Shown: in pieces, positions 44,695 to 52,695 of the stretch
How the letters are laid out: each line of letters begins with the position of its first letter
Numbering within the stretch: the stretch's first letter is position 1
Assembly (NCBI GenBank): GCA_015075185.1
Contig: JABTUW010000001.1
Location: forward strand, 434,001 to 498,000
DNA length: 64,000 nucleotides
Source: Anaerolineales bacterium
Lineage (GTDB): Bacteria > Chloroflexota > Anaerolineae > 4572-78 > J111
Reading direction: 5' to 3'
Notes under the pieces: generated by a model
The model's input: only the letters and a program-made list of their open reading frames with translations
Told to the model about the DNA's origin: nothing
Databases searched by the model: none
Position numbers and translations under genes: made by a program

Positions 44695-44805
44695 AGCATC
44701 CCGAGTAGCCGGAGCGGAGCGGAGGCATATCGAGGGGTGCGGTCAACGGACGGAATCAGGGCGAACCCGCACCCCTCGATACGGCTATCGCCTACTCGGG
44801 ATGCT
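44695..44805. repeat. Long double inverted repeat of the GCATCC-GAGTAG family
   Basis: Outer arms AGCATCCCGAGTAG/CTACTCGGGATGCT (14 bp exact) enclose inner arms ATCGAGGGGTGCGG/CCGCACCCCTCGAT (14 bp exact, 44729-44780). Related copies are at 44979-45014 and, inside a gene, at 51826-51923. Confidence 0.75.
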
Positions 44806-44957
44806 GGTCACACTTTTGTCAAGCGACTGAACATGCCTTGATAATTTGACTGCTGACGGCGGACCACCGACCGCCGAAAAATTGCACTTGATAGGTGACG
44901 GCGGTCAGTGGTCGGTAGTCGGCGGTCGTAATTTGAATGGATTTCCCCGGCTAATTG

Positions 44958-44966
44958 TGCTATAAT
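44958..44966 (+). promoter_or_regulatory. Extended -10 promoter (TGCTATAAT) of the FHA gene
   Basis: TG-C-TATAAT with no good -35 box, about 100 bp before the FHA start. The hairpin at 44979-45014 would lie in the transcript leader. Confidence 0.45.
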
Positions 44967-45066
44967 CAATAAATCGCAGCATCCTGAGTGCGCGAAGCGC
45001 GTATCGAAGGATGCATTACGGTTTACCGAATAATGGCCATCTCTGTAACGAAAGGGCAGACCTGCT

Positions 45067-45684
45067 TTGGTCCGTTACATTGCCGAAAGCGAAGAAGACT
45101 TTAAAACCTTGCAAGAGCCGCCGGCCGCGGCCTACCTGGTGCTGCTGGTGGGCGGCCGGCCCAGCCACGCGTTCCCCCTGCGGGGCGAGATCCGCCTGGG
45201 CCGGGATAAAGACAACGCCGTGGTTGTGGCCGACCAGAAGGTGTCGCGCCACCACGCCACGCTGGCCCCGATTGACAACACCTTTATCCTGACCGACCAG
45301 GGCAGCGCCAACGGCACCTTCCTCAACGGGGTGCAGATTGCCCAGCCGACCCGCCTGAAACACCACGACCGCCTGACCCTGGGCGACACCACCTTTCTGT
45401 TCACCATCGGCCAGCCCGACCTGACCCCGCCGCCGGAACACCCGGCCCCTGCGCCGCCCGTTCCCCCGGCAGCGACTGCCTTCCCGCCCCTCGCTCCCCC
45501 TGCCGCCCCCGCTGCCCCATTTCTGGCCGAGGCGCACATGCCCATCTGGGTGCTGGTCGGCTGTATGGCCCTGGTCATCATTGCCCTGTTGTTTGTGCTG
45601 GCCCTGCTGCTGGGGCTGTTCATGGGCAGCAGCCAGTTATTGGGGTGGGACATAAACACATTCAATAGTATAGGATTGGTTTAG
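45067..45684 (+). CDS. Membrane-anchored FHA-domain protein
   Basis: The 205-residue protein has an FHA phosphothreonine-binding domain at about 23-115 (IRLGRDKDNAVVV, VSRHHATL, GSANGTFLNG), a Pro/Ala-rich linker and one C-terminal transmembrane helix (about 158-188). The cytoplasmic FHA head would recognise Ser/Thr-kinase targets at the membrane. A TTG is the only start after the upstream stop. The 82 bp encoding the membrane helix are duplicated beyond the toxin-antitoxin cassette at 46428-46509, and the present C-terminal tail (NTFNSIGLV) may be a product of that insertion. Confidence 0.8.
   Translation: MVRYIAESEEDFKTLQEPPAAAYLVLLVGGRPSHAFPLRGEIRLGRDKDNAVVVADQKVSRHHATLAPIDNTFILTDQGSANGTFLNGVQIAQPTRLKHHDRLTLGDTTFLFTIGQPDLTPPPEHPAPAPPVPPAATAFPPLAPPAAPAAPFLAEAHMPIWVLVGCMALVIIALLFVLALLLGLFMGSSQLLGWDINTFNSIGLV
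45568..45649 (+). repeat. Direct repeat copy 1 (end of FHA gene)
   Basis: 82 bp within the FHA membrane-helix codons; matches copy 2 at 46428-46509 with three mismatches. Confidence 0.85.
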
Positions 45685-45694
45685 CAGTATAGGG

Positions 45695-45961
45695 ATGGAG
45701 AATATAAATTTAATGGACAAGAATGAAGTAAAAACGCTAACTGAACGGATTACGATAGACCCTGAAATCTGTCACGGCAAGCCCTGTATCCGAGGGTTGC
45801 GTTATCCCGTAGAGATGATCCTGGAATTGTTAAGCGCAGAAATGACGATTGATGAAATTTTAGCCGATTATGAAGATTTAGAACGAGCCGATATATTAGC
45901 AGTTTTAGCCTTTGCCGTAAAATTAAGTCAGGTTAAACGAATGCAGGCGATATTTGCATGA
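45695..45961 (+). CDS. DUF433 family antitoxin
   Basis: The 88-residue protein has the DUF433 helix-turn-helix motif: ITIDPEICHGKPCIRGLRYP followed by the MTIDEILADYEDLERADILA helix pair. DUF433 proteins are the usual antitoxin and repressor partner of DUF5615 PIN-like toxins. The stop overlaps the toxin start by four bases (ATGA), which supports a coupled pair. Codon use is more AT-rich than in surrounding genes, consistent with acquisition. Confidence 0.88.
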   Translation: MENINLMDKNEVKTLTERITIDPEICHGKPCIRGLRYPVEMILELLSAEMTIDEILADYEDLERADILAVLAFAVKLSQVKRMQAIFA

Positions 45962-46311
45962 GGTTTTTGATAGATGCCCAGTTACCCCGTCGCCTGGTTT
46001 ATCGGCTACAGGAAGCAGGGCATGAGGCAATCCATACGCTTGATTTGCCACTTGGGAATCGGTCCCCTGACCGAGTTATCACTGAAATTTCTGAGCGGGA
46101 GCAACGGGTTGTCATCACCAAAGATGCAGACTTTGTAAACTCGTTTACGCTTTATCACAAACCGTCTAAGTTGCTGTTAGTCTCTACGGGCAACATAAGA
46201 AATGCCGAGTTAGAGCAGTTATTTTTACAGAATATTCAGCCAATTGCCGAAGCATTTGAGGACCATGATTTCATAGAGCTAGGCCGAACAACGTTGACAA
46301 TCCACGAGTAA
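45958..46311 (+). CDS. DUF5615 PIN-like toxin
   Basis: The 117-residue protein has a truncated PIN-type nuclease fold: the opening FLIDAQLPRRLVYRL carries the first acidic residue and VVITKDADFVNS the second pair. Such proteins are predicted RNases paired with DUF433 antitoxins. The GC content is lower than in flanking genes. The gene pair sits between duplicated pieces of the FHA gene, so it looks like an inserted cassette. Confidence 0.87.
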   Translation: MRFLIDAQLPRRLVYRLQEAGHEAIHTLDLPLGNRSPDRVITEISEREQRVVITKDADFVNSFTLYHKPSKLLLVSTGNIRNAELEQLFLQNIQPIAEAFEDHDFIELGRTTLTIHE

Positions 46312-46346
46312 GGAAAAAAGAGCAGTTATCCCCAAAAGCGCATCGC

Positions 46347-46424
46347 TGGATTATTTTTGCCGCAGAGAGAGCCGGCAAGCGGTTAGATCATTGGGTGGCC
46401 GAGGTGCTGGGGCAGGCGGCGTAA
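46347..46424 (+). pseudogene. Remnant of a HicB/ribbon-helix-helix-type antitoxin C-terminus
   Basis: In one open frame the end reads FAAERAGKRLDHWVAEVLGQ before a stop, very like the AAERAGKSLNQWV-type tail of HicB antitoxins. No start or N-terminal domain is present. It lies directly after the intact toxin-antitoxin pair and just before the duplicated FHA fragment, suggesting decay of an earlier antitoxin gene at the same site. Confidence 0.35.
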
Positions 46425-46427
46425 ATT

Positions 46428-46509
46428 GCCCTGGTCATCATTGCCCTGTTGTTTGTGCTGGCCCTGCTGCTGGGGCTGTTTATGGGCAGCAGCCAGATTT
46501 TGGGGTGGA
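46428..46509 (+). repeat. Direct repeat copy 2 (orphan FHA fragment)
   Basis: Non-coding duplicate of the FHA membrane-helix codons lying beyond the toxin-antitoxin cassette, 860 bp from copy 1. Confidence 0.85.
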
Positions 46510-46579
46510 CAGTAATCAGTTTGATTTGAGCATTGGTAGCTCTGAATCAAGAAGGCCAGCAAAAGCTGGCTTTCTCCAT

Positions 46580-47548
46580 TTAAAATCCGTGATAATTGCG
46601 ATGCCAAGTTAGAGCTTCTGCGTGGGGTCGTATCAATTCGTTTTTGGGAACGATTATCGGTTGATTTTCCATCTCACTTAATGGAAAGTTACTCTTTTCT
46701 GCTTGATGTATTTTATCAGACAAAATAATCCGGCCGCTATCGGTTAATGAAAAAATCCCGTTGTCGAAGGCCCAATGGTGGGTTCGGCACATGGTGATGC
46801 CATTTCTTGGATCATCTGTACCATTTTCTTTCTTCGGCACAACATGTACCGCTTGGGCTTCAAACAGGTTCTCAAGTTTGAATTTAAGACTACAAACAGC
46901 ACAAGTGTAATCATATTCACGCATTAATATTTTCCGAAAAGAAGCCTCTCGCTTGGAAGTTGTTACTAAATATTTAGCCGGCTCTTCCTTCACAAAAGGT
47001 TTGAATTCGTTGGTCAACCTGGCGTATAACTGTATTTGATACCGTTCTTCCTCATCTTCAATAATGCTCGTTACATCTTCCAGGATATCCCAACCCACAC
47101 TCTGAATTTCAAAGACATTCTGCATAAGGTTAAAATTTGTGACAATTCCTAGCCCAAGTATCTGGTAAGTTGATCCAATTTGTTTATCTCCTTTCGTGGT
47201 AACTTGAGTTATAACCCCAACAGGGACTTTATCTTGCATGCAGTTTGCTAGAGCCACATTGTCCGAAATGTCTAAACCCCCTTTTCTTGGCGAATAATCC
47301 ATCATCCATCGGCCATCTTCAAGAAAAACATAAGCATCTTTGTGTTCGTAAATGCTACCCTGCTTCATCAAAATACACAAGGCATATTTTGACCAAGCCG
47401 GCTTGAAAATGCCAGTAACCAAATTGTGAAATCGTTCAATTTCAGGAATAAAGCGATGTGTTCGTTTGAAGAAAGCAGCAGGCTTGATTTGACCAGTGTA
47501 CTTGGCAAATTCGCTGAGAACTTTTGCACGTAATTCTTCTTCAAGCAT
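46580..47548 (-). CDS. HNH endonuclease with N-terminal PUA/SRA-like region
   Basis: The C-terminal HNH nuclease has YTCAVCSLKF, HVVPKKENGTDDPRNGITMC and RTHHWAFDNG, giving zinc Cys residues and the catalytic His. The N-terminal 200 residues include beta-rich segments (VGVITQVTTKGDKQIGSTYQ) that may be a PUA/SRA-like DNA-reading domain, as in McrA-type modification-dependent nucleases; this assignment is tentative. The ATG at 47548 has TGAGGA five bases before it. Base composition is AT-rich compared with neighbours and no methyltransferase adjoins, which suggests an acquired, solitary restriction-type gene. Confidence 0.78.
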   Translation of the reverse strand: MLEEELRAKVLSEFAKYTGQIKPAAFFKRTHRFIPEIERFHNLVTGIFKPAWSKYALCILMKQGSIYEHKDAYVFLEDGRWMMDYSPRKGGLDISDNVALANCMQDKVPVGVITQVTTKGDKQIGSTYQILGLGIVTNFNLMQNVFEIQSVGWDILEDVTSIIEDEEERYQIQLYARLTNEFKPFVKEEPAKYLVTTSKREASFRKILMREYDYTCAVCSLKFKLENLFEAQAVHVVPKKENGTDDPRNGITMCRTHHWAFDNGIFSLTDSGRIILSDKIHQAEKSNFPLSEMENQPIIVPKNELIRPHAEALTWHRNYHGF

Positions 47549-47755
47549 CCTGTTCCTCAGCAATTAAATTAAATGGCGGGAAAAAATCTCCGGACCGTGG
47601 CTGGTTGGGTGGTACTTCTGGGGTTCGGCGTCTTTTGCCTGGGGCATGGGCTGATACACCTCACAGTTTGATCAAAACGCTCCCCTATTCTATCACACTC
47701 GTGCAGCCGCTTCAATCCCCAGAGTGATTTTTATCCTGATGGCTGAGCAGTTACC

Positions 47756-49225
47756 TCAACACTTGTCCTCGGCCTCCTCCGGCCAAACCAGGGGCACGGT
47801 CAGCTCGACCCTCACCCCCGGCCCGTCGTCGCGATTGTAGAGGCTGGCTTTGCCGCCCGCCTCCCAGATCAGCGAGGCGACCATAGGCAGACCCAGGCCC
47901 ATGCCAGGCGACTCGCCGGTAAAATCCTTTTCGCCCTGGTAGTAGGGCGTCCAGACCTGGGCCAACTGCTCCGGCGAGAGGGCCAGGCCGTCGTCGCTGA
48001 TCTTCAGGCAAGCCTCATTGGACAGCAGGCAGGTCACTGAAATTTCTACGGTAGGCGTCTGGCGGGGATGGAATTTTTTAGCGTTCTCCAGAATCTCGCG
48101 CAGCACCAATTCAAGCGCCTGCTGCGAGAGGGCGATCCGGGCCTCCTCTAAATCGTGCTGCTCCACCACTTTGACCTGCGGCAAGCCTAATTCGGCGCTG
48201 ATCTGGGCGACCACCGGCGGCAGCAGGGCCAAATTAAAACTCACGTCAGGCTGGACCAGGCTGGGCATGGTCAGATATTGCACAATATCGTCAATTTGCC
48301 CCTGCAAGCGCTGAACGCTGCGCAGCGCCCGTCCCGAAATTTCGGCCACTTCTTCAGGGGTCAGCTTAACCGCGTGCCGGGTTAAGATTTCCAGGCTGCC
48401 CTGCATGCCCAGCATCGGCGTGCGCAGTTTATGCCTGACCATCTCATGGAAACCCCGCATATCCCGCTGCACCGTGACCTCCTGGGTCACATCCCGCAGC
48501 CGGACCACCCAACTGCGCTCCGGCTCGGCGGGAAAGACATCCACTTGCAGCCAGAAAGCGTGCGCCGCCGCCGACTCCGGCCGCATCAGATAACGGGACG
48601 CTCGTTTGAGCGGCGGTTCCGGCCAGACCAGCCAGGCCTCTTCCGGCCGGCGTTGATACTGTTTACCGGCCAACGTCAGAAAGGTCTCGGCAATTAGCTC
48701 GCCCTGATCGGGCGGCAGGCCCAGGTAGAGCCGGGCCTGGGGGTTGGCGTAGAGCACATCGTCGCTTTTATTGACGATCAGGTAGCCGTCGTCGGTATTT
48801 TCAACCACCCACTCGAATTTAGCCCGCTCCAGCAGAAGCTGGCGATAGCGGTTGATCTGGGTAATGGCGCGCACCCGGGTCAATAATTCAGTCTGGTCAA
48901 AGGGCTTGGTCACAAAGTCGTCGGCCCCCAACTCCAGGCCGTGCAGACGGGATACCCGGTCGTCCAGGGCCGTAATCAGAATAACCGGCACCTTGGCCAG
49001 CACCGGGTCGGCCCGCAGGCGCTGGCACACCTCAAAGCCGTTCATGTGCGGCATCATTACGTCCATCAGGATTAAGTCGGGCGTTAAGGCAGCGGCTTTG
49101 GCCAGGGCCTCGATGCCGTCGCCGGCAAAGGCCAGATCGTATCCTTCGGCGGTCAGTAACCTTTCCAACAGAACCCGGCCCTCCGGCGCATCATCTACAA
49201 TCAGAATAGTACTTGTATTCCTCAT
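47756..49225 (-). CDS. Response regulator-PAS-histidine kinase fusion
   Basis: The 489-residue protein has an N-terminal receiver domain (Asp in LILMDVMMP, about 54; Lys in FVTKPFD, about 107), a PAS-like segment (WVVENTDDGYLIVNKSDDVL, about 140-250) and a HisKA domain with the phospho-acceptor His in MVRHKLRTPMLGM, followed by an ATPase domain (N box EILENAKKFHP, G boxes DDGLALS and GMGLGLPMV). No transmembrane helix is present, so it is a cytoplasmic kinase whose activity may be switched by phosphorylation of its own receiver. AGGAG precedes the ATG. Confidence 0.9.
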   Translation of the reverse strand: MRNTSTILIVDDAPEGRVLLERLLTAEGYDLAFAGDGIEALAKAAALTPDLILMDVMMPHMNGFEVCQRLRADPVLAKVPVILITALDDRVSRLHGLELGADDFVTKPFDQTELLTRVRAITQINRYRQLLLERAKFEWVVENTDDGYLIVNKSDDVLYANPQARLYLGLPPDQGELIAETFLTLAGKQYQRRPEEAWLVWPEPPLKRASRYLMRPESAAAHAFWLQVDVFPAEPERSWVVRLRDVTQEVTVQRDMRGFHEMVRHKLRTPMLGMQGSLEILTRHAVKLTPEEVAEISGRALRSVQRLQGQIDDIVQYLTMPSLVQPDVSFNLALLPPVVAQISAELGLPQVKVVEQHDLEEARIALSQQALELVLREILENAKKFHPRQTPTVEISVTCLLSNEACLKISDDGLALSPEQLAQVWTPYYQGEKDFTGESPGMGLGLPMVASLIWEAGGKASLYNRDDGPGVRVELTVPLVWPEEAEDKC

Positions 49226-49606
49226 TTACAACTCCTAACCTGCAACAGCCACCTTTGCCAAACAGGATAAAAACGCCAAGACACCTAAGGTACAAGGTTT
49301 AGGTAGGGGGTAAATGGCAAGGGATGATCTTGGAGTCCAAAGCTGAGCTTTGAGACCCCATACATACTTTGCAACCACTCCTGGTTTATCTCCTCAACCT
49401 TACGCTGGCTGCCTGTTGTATTTTAAGCGGCGGCGGTGTGCGTTAATATTCTAGCACAGTCACTCGGCTGGCCCAATACGACTATTATCCCACATCCTGG
49501 CCCAACTTTCCCCCCGGCTCAAAACGTGGTACTATGGGGACAAATTAACAATTGACCACTTGTGCCCGTTAGGGTATTGACTGTTGATCGTTGACCATTT
49601 TCTTCC
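49226..49606. other. Intergenic region of 381 bp between divergent genes
   Basis: No credible ORF. A short inverted repeat CAAAGCT/AGCTTTG lies near 49340-49356 and a run of TTGACCA/TTGACTGTTGA repeats at about 49550-49600, of the same family as 17557-17623. Promoters for the kinase and the CPBP gene should lie here but no convincing pair was identified. Confidence 0.4.
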
Positions 49607-50317
49607 ATGAATAACCTGCCCTTTTCCGAAGAACCCGCTCCCCCTGTCCCCTGGACGCCCCGCGACGTAGTCGGCGGGCTGCTGGTTTTTGTGCTGTGGA
49701 TTCTCTTTTTTGTCGGCATGGGCCTGGCCGGGACGCAGCTTGAGCTGCCCGTTGACACCGGGCTGGTCATCGTCTTTGGCGAGGCCGTTTTGTTGTTACC
49801 GGCCTGGTACTTTACCGTGCATAAATACGGCGCGAGTTGGGCCGATTTGGGACTGCGCCCTTTCCGGGCCGGAGCGGTCGGCCTGGGCTGCGGCCTGATG
49901 CTGGCCTCGGTGCTGGTCAACTTTGTCTATGCCAGCTTTCTGGCCCAATTTGGCCTGCAAATTCAGCCGGAATTGCAGCAAATCTTTGACGGTACGGCTT
50001 TTCCGCTGGCCCTCTTGTTTGGCGGGGCCGTCGTCGCCCCGGTGGTCGAAGAGATATTTTTTCGCGGCTTTGTCTTTACCGGCCTGCGCGGCAAATGGGG
50101 CTGGCCCAAAGCAGCCCTGGCCAGCGCCGGGTTGTTTGCCCTGGCCCACGTCCTGCCCACCTCCTTTTTGCCCATCTTCATCCTGGGCTTGATTTTTGCC
50201 TTTCTGTTCCAGGCCTCCGGCTCGATCTGGCCGGCTATCTTGATGCACATGTTGACCAATGCGGTCGCCCTGCTGCTGGCTTACGCCCTCTCCCAGGGCT
50301 GGCTTCCGGGGGTTTAA
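49607..50317 (+). CDS. CPBP family intramembrane metalloprotease
   Basis: The 236-residue protein has about seven to eight transmembrane segments. The CPBP/Abi motif EExxxR appears in VVEEIFFRGF (near 147), followed by FALAHVLP and the His-containing final motif in ILMHMLTNAV. These Rce1-like proteases cleave within membranes; bacterial roles range from prenyl-protein processing to bacteriocin immunity. Context gives no substrate. Confidence 0.9.
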   Translation: MNNLPFSEEPAPPVPWTPRDVVGGLLVFVLWILFFVGMGLAGTQLELPVDTGLVIVFGEAVLLLPAWYFTVHKYGASWADLGLRPFRAGAVGLGCGLMLASVLVNFVYASFLAQFGLQIQPELQQIFDGTAFPLALLFGGAVVAPVVEEIFFRGFVFTGLRGKWGWPKAALASAGLFALAHVLPTSFLPIFILGLIFAFLFQASGSIWPAILMHMLTNAVALLLAYALSQGWLPGV

Positions 50318-50343
50318 AAGCAGAGGTGTTCCAATTATTAGCG

Positions 50344-50376
50344 AGACCGCAGAGGTTTTAAAAACCTCTGCGGTCT
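50344..50376. repeat. Near-perfect 33-bp palindrome
   Basis: AGACCGCAGAGGTTTT and AAAACCTCTGCGGTCT are exact 16-bp arms around one A, between the CPBP gene and the RNA-ligase-like gene. It may also terminate the former. Confidence 0.8.
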
Positions 50377-50438
50377 GCCTGAAATCTGGGGCAGGGGTTT
50401 AAAAGCAGGGGGCAGCGATTACCTGATTCCAAACTTTA

Positions 50439-50447
50439 TGTTATAAT
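50439..50447 (+). promoter_or_regulatory. Extended -10 promoter (TGTTATAAT), near-leaderless
   Basis: The element ends nine bases before the ATG at 50456, so transcription would begin within a few bases of the start codon. Confidence 0.5.
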
Positions 50448-50455
50448 GGGCGGGT

Positions 50456-51016
50456 ATGTACACCATTGTCGCGCCGGTACCGGAGAATTTAGCCAAAGCC
50501 GTCGAACCTTACCGCCAGCAGTACGACCCGCTGGCCCGGCTGGCCCCGCCGCACATTAGCCTGCTCGATCCCTTCCAATTCGTGCTGCGCCCGGAAACGC
50601 TTTACGCTCACCTGAGCGATATCGGCGAAACCCACGCCCCCATCAAAGTCTTTCTGGTCGGCTGGCACGTCCACGAAGGTAAAGAGTACCAGCTTCAGTT
50701 GCCCATGACGGCCGGCCAATCTGAACTGATCGCGCTCCAGGCTGAACTGCTGACCGGTCCCCTCAGCTCGCTGGCCGGCGCGGAAAAAGGCTATCGGCCC
50801 GCGCTGGTGTTTGGCCGCTTTACCCAGGCGGCGGCCCTGGAGCAGGCCAAACGCGCCTTAAAAGGATTTGAGCCTCAATTTGTTTTCAGGGTAGGCCACC
50901 TGGAATTGTGGCAGCGGGACGAAGCCGGCCAGCCCTGGCGCGTCGAAATGAAATTCAGCCTAAAAGCCACCGTCGCCGGGCGCGCCCGGCGTGAAAGGGC
51001 GGAGGATAATGTTTGA
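50456..51016 (+). CDS. 2'-5' RNA ligase/cyclic phosphodiesterase family protein (2H superfamily)
   Basis: The 186-residue protein has the first 2H motif [11 protein letters not shown] (HxS near residue 36). At the expected position of the second motif it reads [11 protein letters not shown], without the catalytic His, so activity may be lost or altered. Family members hydrolyse or join 2'-5' phosphodiester RNA ends. The gene is preceded by an extended -10 element almost abutting the ATG, and the pentapeptide gene begins immediately after its stop. Confidence 0.75.
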   Translation: MYTIVAPVPENLAKAVEPYRQQYDPLARLAPPHISLLDPFQFVLRPETLYAHLSDIGETHAPIKVFLVGWHVHEGKEYQLQLPMTAGQSELIALQAELLTGPLSSLAGAEKGYRPALVFGRFTQAAALEQAKRALKGFEPQFVFRVGHLELWQRDEAGQPWRVEMKFSLKATVAGRARRERAEDNV

Positions 51017-51328
51017 ATGGAATTTACACAGAAAGAATTATACCAGTTAATTAACCTGGGGCGCAGCCCCTTATGGCTGGTCGGCGCTGATTTGAGCCGG
51101 GCCAATCTGAGCCGGGCCAATCTGCGCGACGCCGACCTGGCCTGGTGTAACCTGACCGGGGCCGACCTGCGCGGGGCCGATTTGGAGGGCGCCAGCCTGA
51201 CCGGCGCTAACCTCAGCGGGGCCGACCTGCGCAACGCCAATCTGAAAGACGTTGACCTGGACGGCGCCAACCTCGAAGGCGTCAAATTTTGGGGCGCAGT
51301 TATGCCCGACGGCAGCACGCACTATTAG
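51017..51328 (+). CDS. Pentapeptide repeat protein
   Basis: The 103-residue protein consists, after a short N-terminal helix, of about 14 consecutive A(D/N)Lxx pentapeptides (from about residue 25), forming a right-handed quadrilateral beta-helix. It starts directly after the preceding stop with GGAGGA upstream, so the pair is co-expressed. Some such proteins mimic DNA and inhibit gyrase, but nothing here shows that. Confidence 0.87.
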   Translation: MEFTQKELYQLINLGRSPLWLVGADLSRANLSRANLRDADLAWCNLTGADLRGADLEGASLTGANLSGADLRNANLKDVDLDGANLEGVKFWGAVMPDGSTHY

Positions 51329-51382
51329 GTAGACAGTAGACAGGAGTCGGTAAACGGGGAAAAAACCCTGTCTACTGTCTAC
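51329..51382. repeat. GTAGACAGTAGACAGG inverted repeat
   Basis: Exact 16-bp arms (51329-51344 and 51367-51382) around a short A-rich loop between two converging genes, of the same family as 36837-36905. Confidence 0.8.
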
Positions 51383-51385
51383 CGT

Positions 51386-52570
51386 TTACTGTCTACTAAC
51401 TCTCTCCCTCACCCAGCGCGCCACCTGCCGATTGGCTTCCACCATCAATGTCAGCGTGACGTGGCTGGCTCCTTTGACCTCGATCAAGGTGGCCTGGGGG
51501 GTGGCCTGCTGCAAGGCTCGACCCGCCGCTGCCGGCGCGATGCCGTCTCGTCCCCCATGCACCAACAGAATGGGCATACGGCCCAAGTTAGCTATATTTT
51601 CCAACGGGTTTAACAGCTCAATCACCTCGGCGGTGTTTTTGTGCCGGCTGGTGTAGCCGCCGCTGAACCAGCTCTGCCGCAGTTGCCTGGCCGAAACCTC
51701 CCGCCACAGCGACAGCACCGGCGCGCGGTAAGCATGCCACATCTCGCCATAGCGTAGCCTCCGGCTGTATTTCAACTCAATGGGCGTTTCCAGAGCGACC
51801 AGCGCGTCAACAGCTAAGACGCATCCTTCGATACGCCCTTCGCTAACTCCTTCGGCACTCCCTTCGGCACTCCCTTCGGTCGCAGGACGCGGCTCAGGGC
51901 TACTCAGGATGCTTACTTGGGCTAGGCTGGCTATAGCCAGGGCGCTGCCCAAACTGATCCCGACCAACCCGACTCGCTCTATCCCTGGCTGCGCCCGCAG
52001 AAAGCGCAGGGCGGCCGGGATGGCCGAGAGGCAGTCAGGATAAGCCAGGGGACGCTGGCGGTAATCGCCGTGACCGGGCAGGTCAATCGTCAGCACGATC
52101 AACCCTTCGCCCAGGAGCGCCTGTACCAGCCGCCATTTGTAGGAAGTTTTGGTATCGCCCGCGCCGTGTATGACCAACACCCCCCCTTCTGGAGGGAGAT
52201 GGAGGGGGTCCGGCGGAGTCAGCAAATACCCCGGCATCAAATAGTCGCCGTCGGGAATTTGGACGCGCCGGCAACTGCCGTGGGCCGGATGGTCCGCTTC
52301 AAAAAGGCAGTCGGGATGGGGCGGCGGGTCAATGTAAGAGCCGGCCAGCAAAAGCAGCAGCAGCGCCAGGGGCGCCGCCGGCAAGGCCCAGCCCAAAATC
52401 CACCACGAGTTTGACAGCAGCAGTGCCCCGGCGGTAAGGAGCAGCAGGCTCAAGCCGTAACCGGCCAGCCGTCTCGGACCCACCAGCGAGGCGGCCCGCC
52501 AGCCTTGCTGCGTGGAGATAAGCTGGCCCAGGCCAAGCGTAATTAAAAAGACAGCTAAAGCACCTTGCAT
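51386..52570 (-). CDS. Membrane-anchored alpha/beta hydrolase with an internal repeat insertion
   Basis: N-terminal hydrophobic segments (three in the first 90 residues) are followed by an alpha/beta hydrolase domain: HGAGDT oxyanion turn, nucleophile elbow VGISLGS, acid in HGGRDGIAP and His in GASHVTL. Residues about 217-249 (starting SILSSPEPRP and ending EGRIEGC) are encoded by a palindromic repeat and interrupt the cap region without breaking the frame. The ATG at 52570 is preferred over a TTG 13 codons upstream. The likely activity is esterase or lipase; the substrate is unknown. Confidence 0.82.
   Translation of the reverse strand: MQGALAVFLITLGLGQLISTQQGWRAASLVGPRRLAGYGLSLLLLTAGALLLSNSWWILGWALPAAPLALLLLLLAGSYIDPPPHPDCLFEADHPAHGSCRRVQIPDGDYLMPGYLLTPPDPLHLPPEGGVLVIHGAGDTKTSYKWRLVQALLGEGLIVLTIDLPGHGDYRQRPLAYPDCLSAIPAALRFLRAQPGIERVGLVGISLGSALAIASLAQVSILSSPEPRPATEGSAEGSAEGVSEGRIEGCVLAVDALVALETPIELKYSRRLRYGEMWHAYRAPVLSLWREVSARQLRQSWFSGGYTSRHKNTAEVIELLNPLENIANLGRMPILLVHGGRDGIAPAAAGRALQQATPQATLIEVKGASHVTLTLMVEANRQVARWVRERVSRQ
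51826..51923. repeat. Palindromic repeat inside the hydrolase gene
   Basis: Ends GCATCCTTCGATACG and CTACTCAGGATGC pair, and the centre holds three ACTCCTTCGG-type tandem units. It is in frame with the gene and of the same family as the intergenic copies at 44695-44805 and 44979-45014. Confidence 0.8.
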
Positions 52571-52647
52571 AGAAACCTGCCGCCCAGAACCATCTGTTTC
52601 GCTCTGCAACTTTTTGTAGACATGTTACAACAATTAGATACTTCCTT

Positions 52648-52656
52648 TGGTATAAT
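52648..52656 (+). promoter_or_regulatory. Extended -10 promoter (TGGTATAAT)
   Basis: TG-G-TATAAT about 40 bp upstream of the next gene; no good -35 box. Confidence 0.45.
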
Positions 52657-52695
52657 GTTTATTATTAGACTCATTAATTGAGATAAGGAAGTAAA

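Larger units (their letters stand above)
44570..45066. other. Intergenic region of nearly 500 bp, mainly palindromic repeats
   Basis: No convincing gene. It holds a double hairpin at 44695-44805, a CGGCGGACCACCGACCGCCG-type repeat at about 44858-44935, an extended -10 element at 44958-44966 and a short hairpin at 44979-45014. Confidence 0.6.

Noticed and set aside
44570..45066. tRNA or known riboswitch in the largest gene-free gap
   Set aside because: No TPsiC-like GGTTCGA box, acceptor-stem pairing or recognisable riboswitch core was found by eye.
45695..46311. Toxin-antitoxin cassette as a classic transposon
   Set aside because: No transposase, no terminal inverted repeats; only the duplicated flank is seen.
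46580..47548. Complete restriction-modification system
   Set aside because: A solitary HNH nuclease with no methyltransferase or specificity gene nearby.
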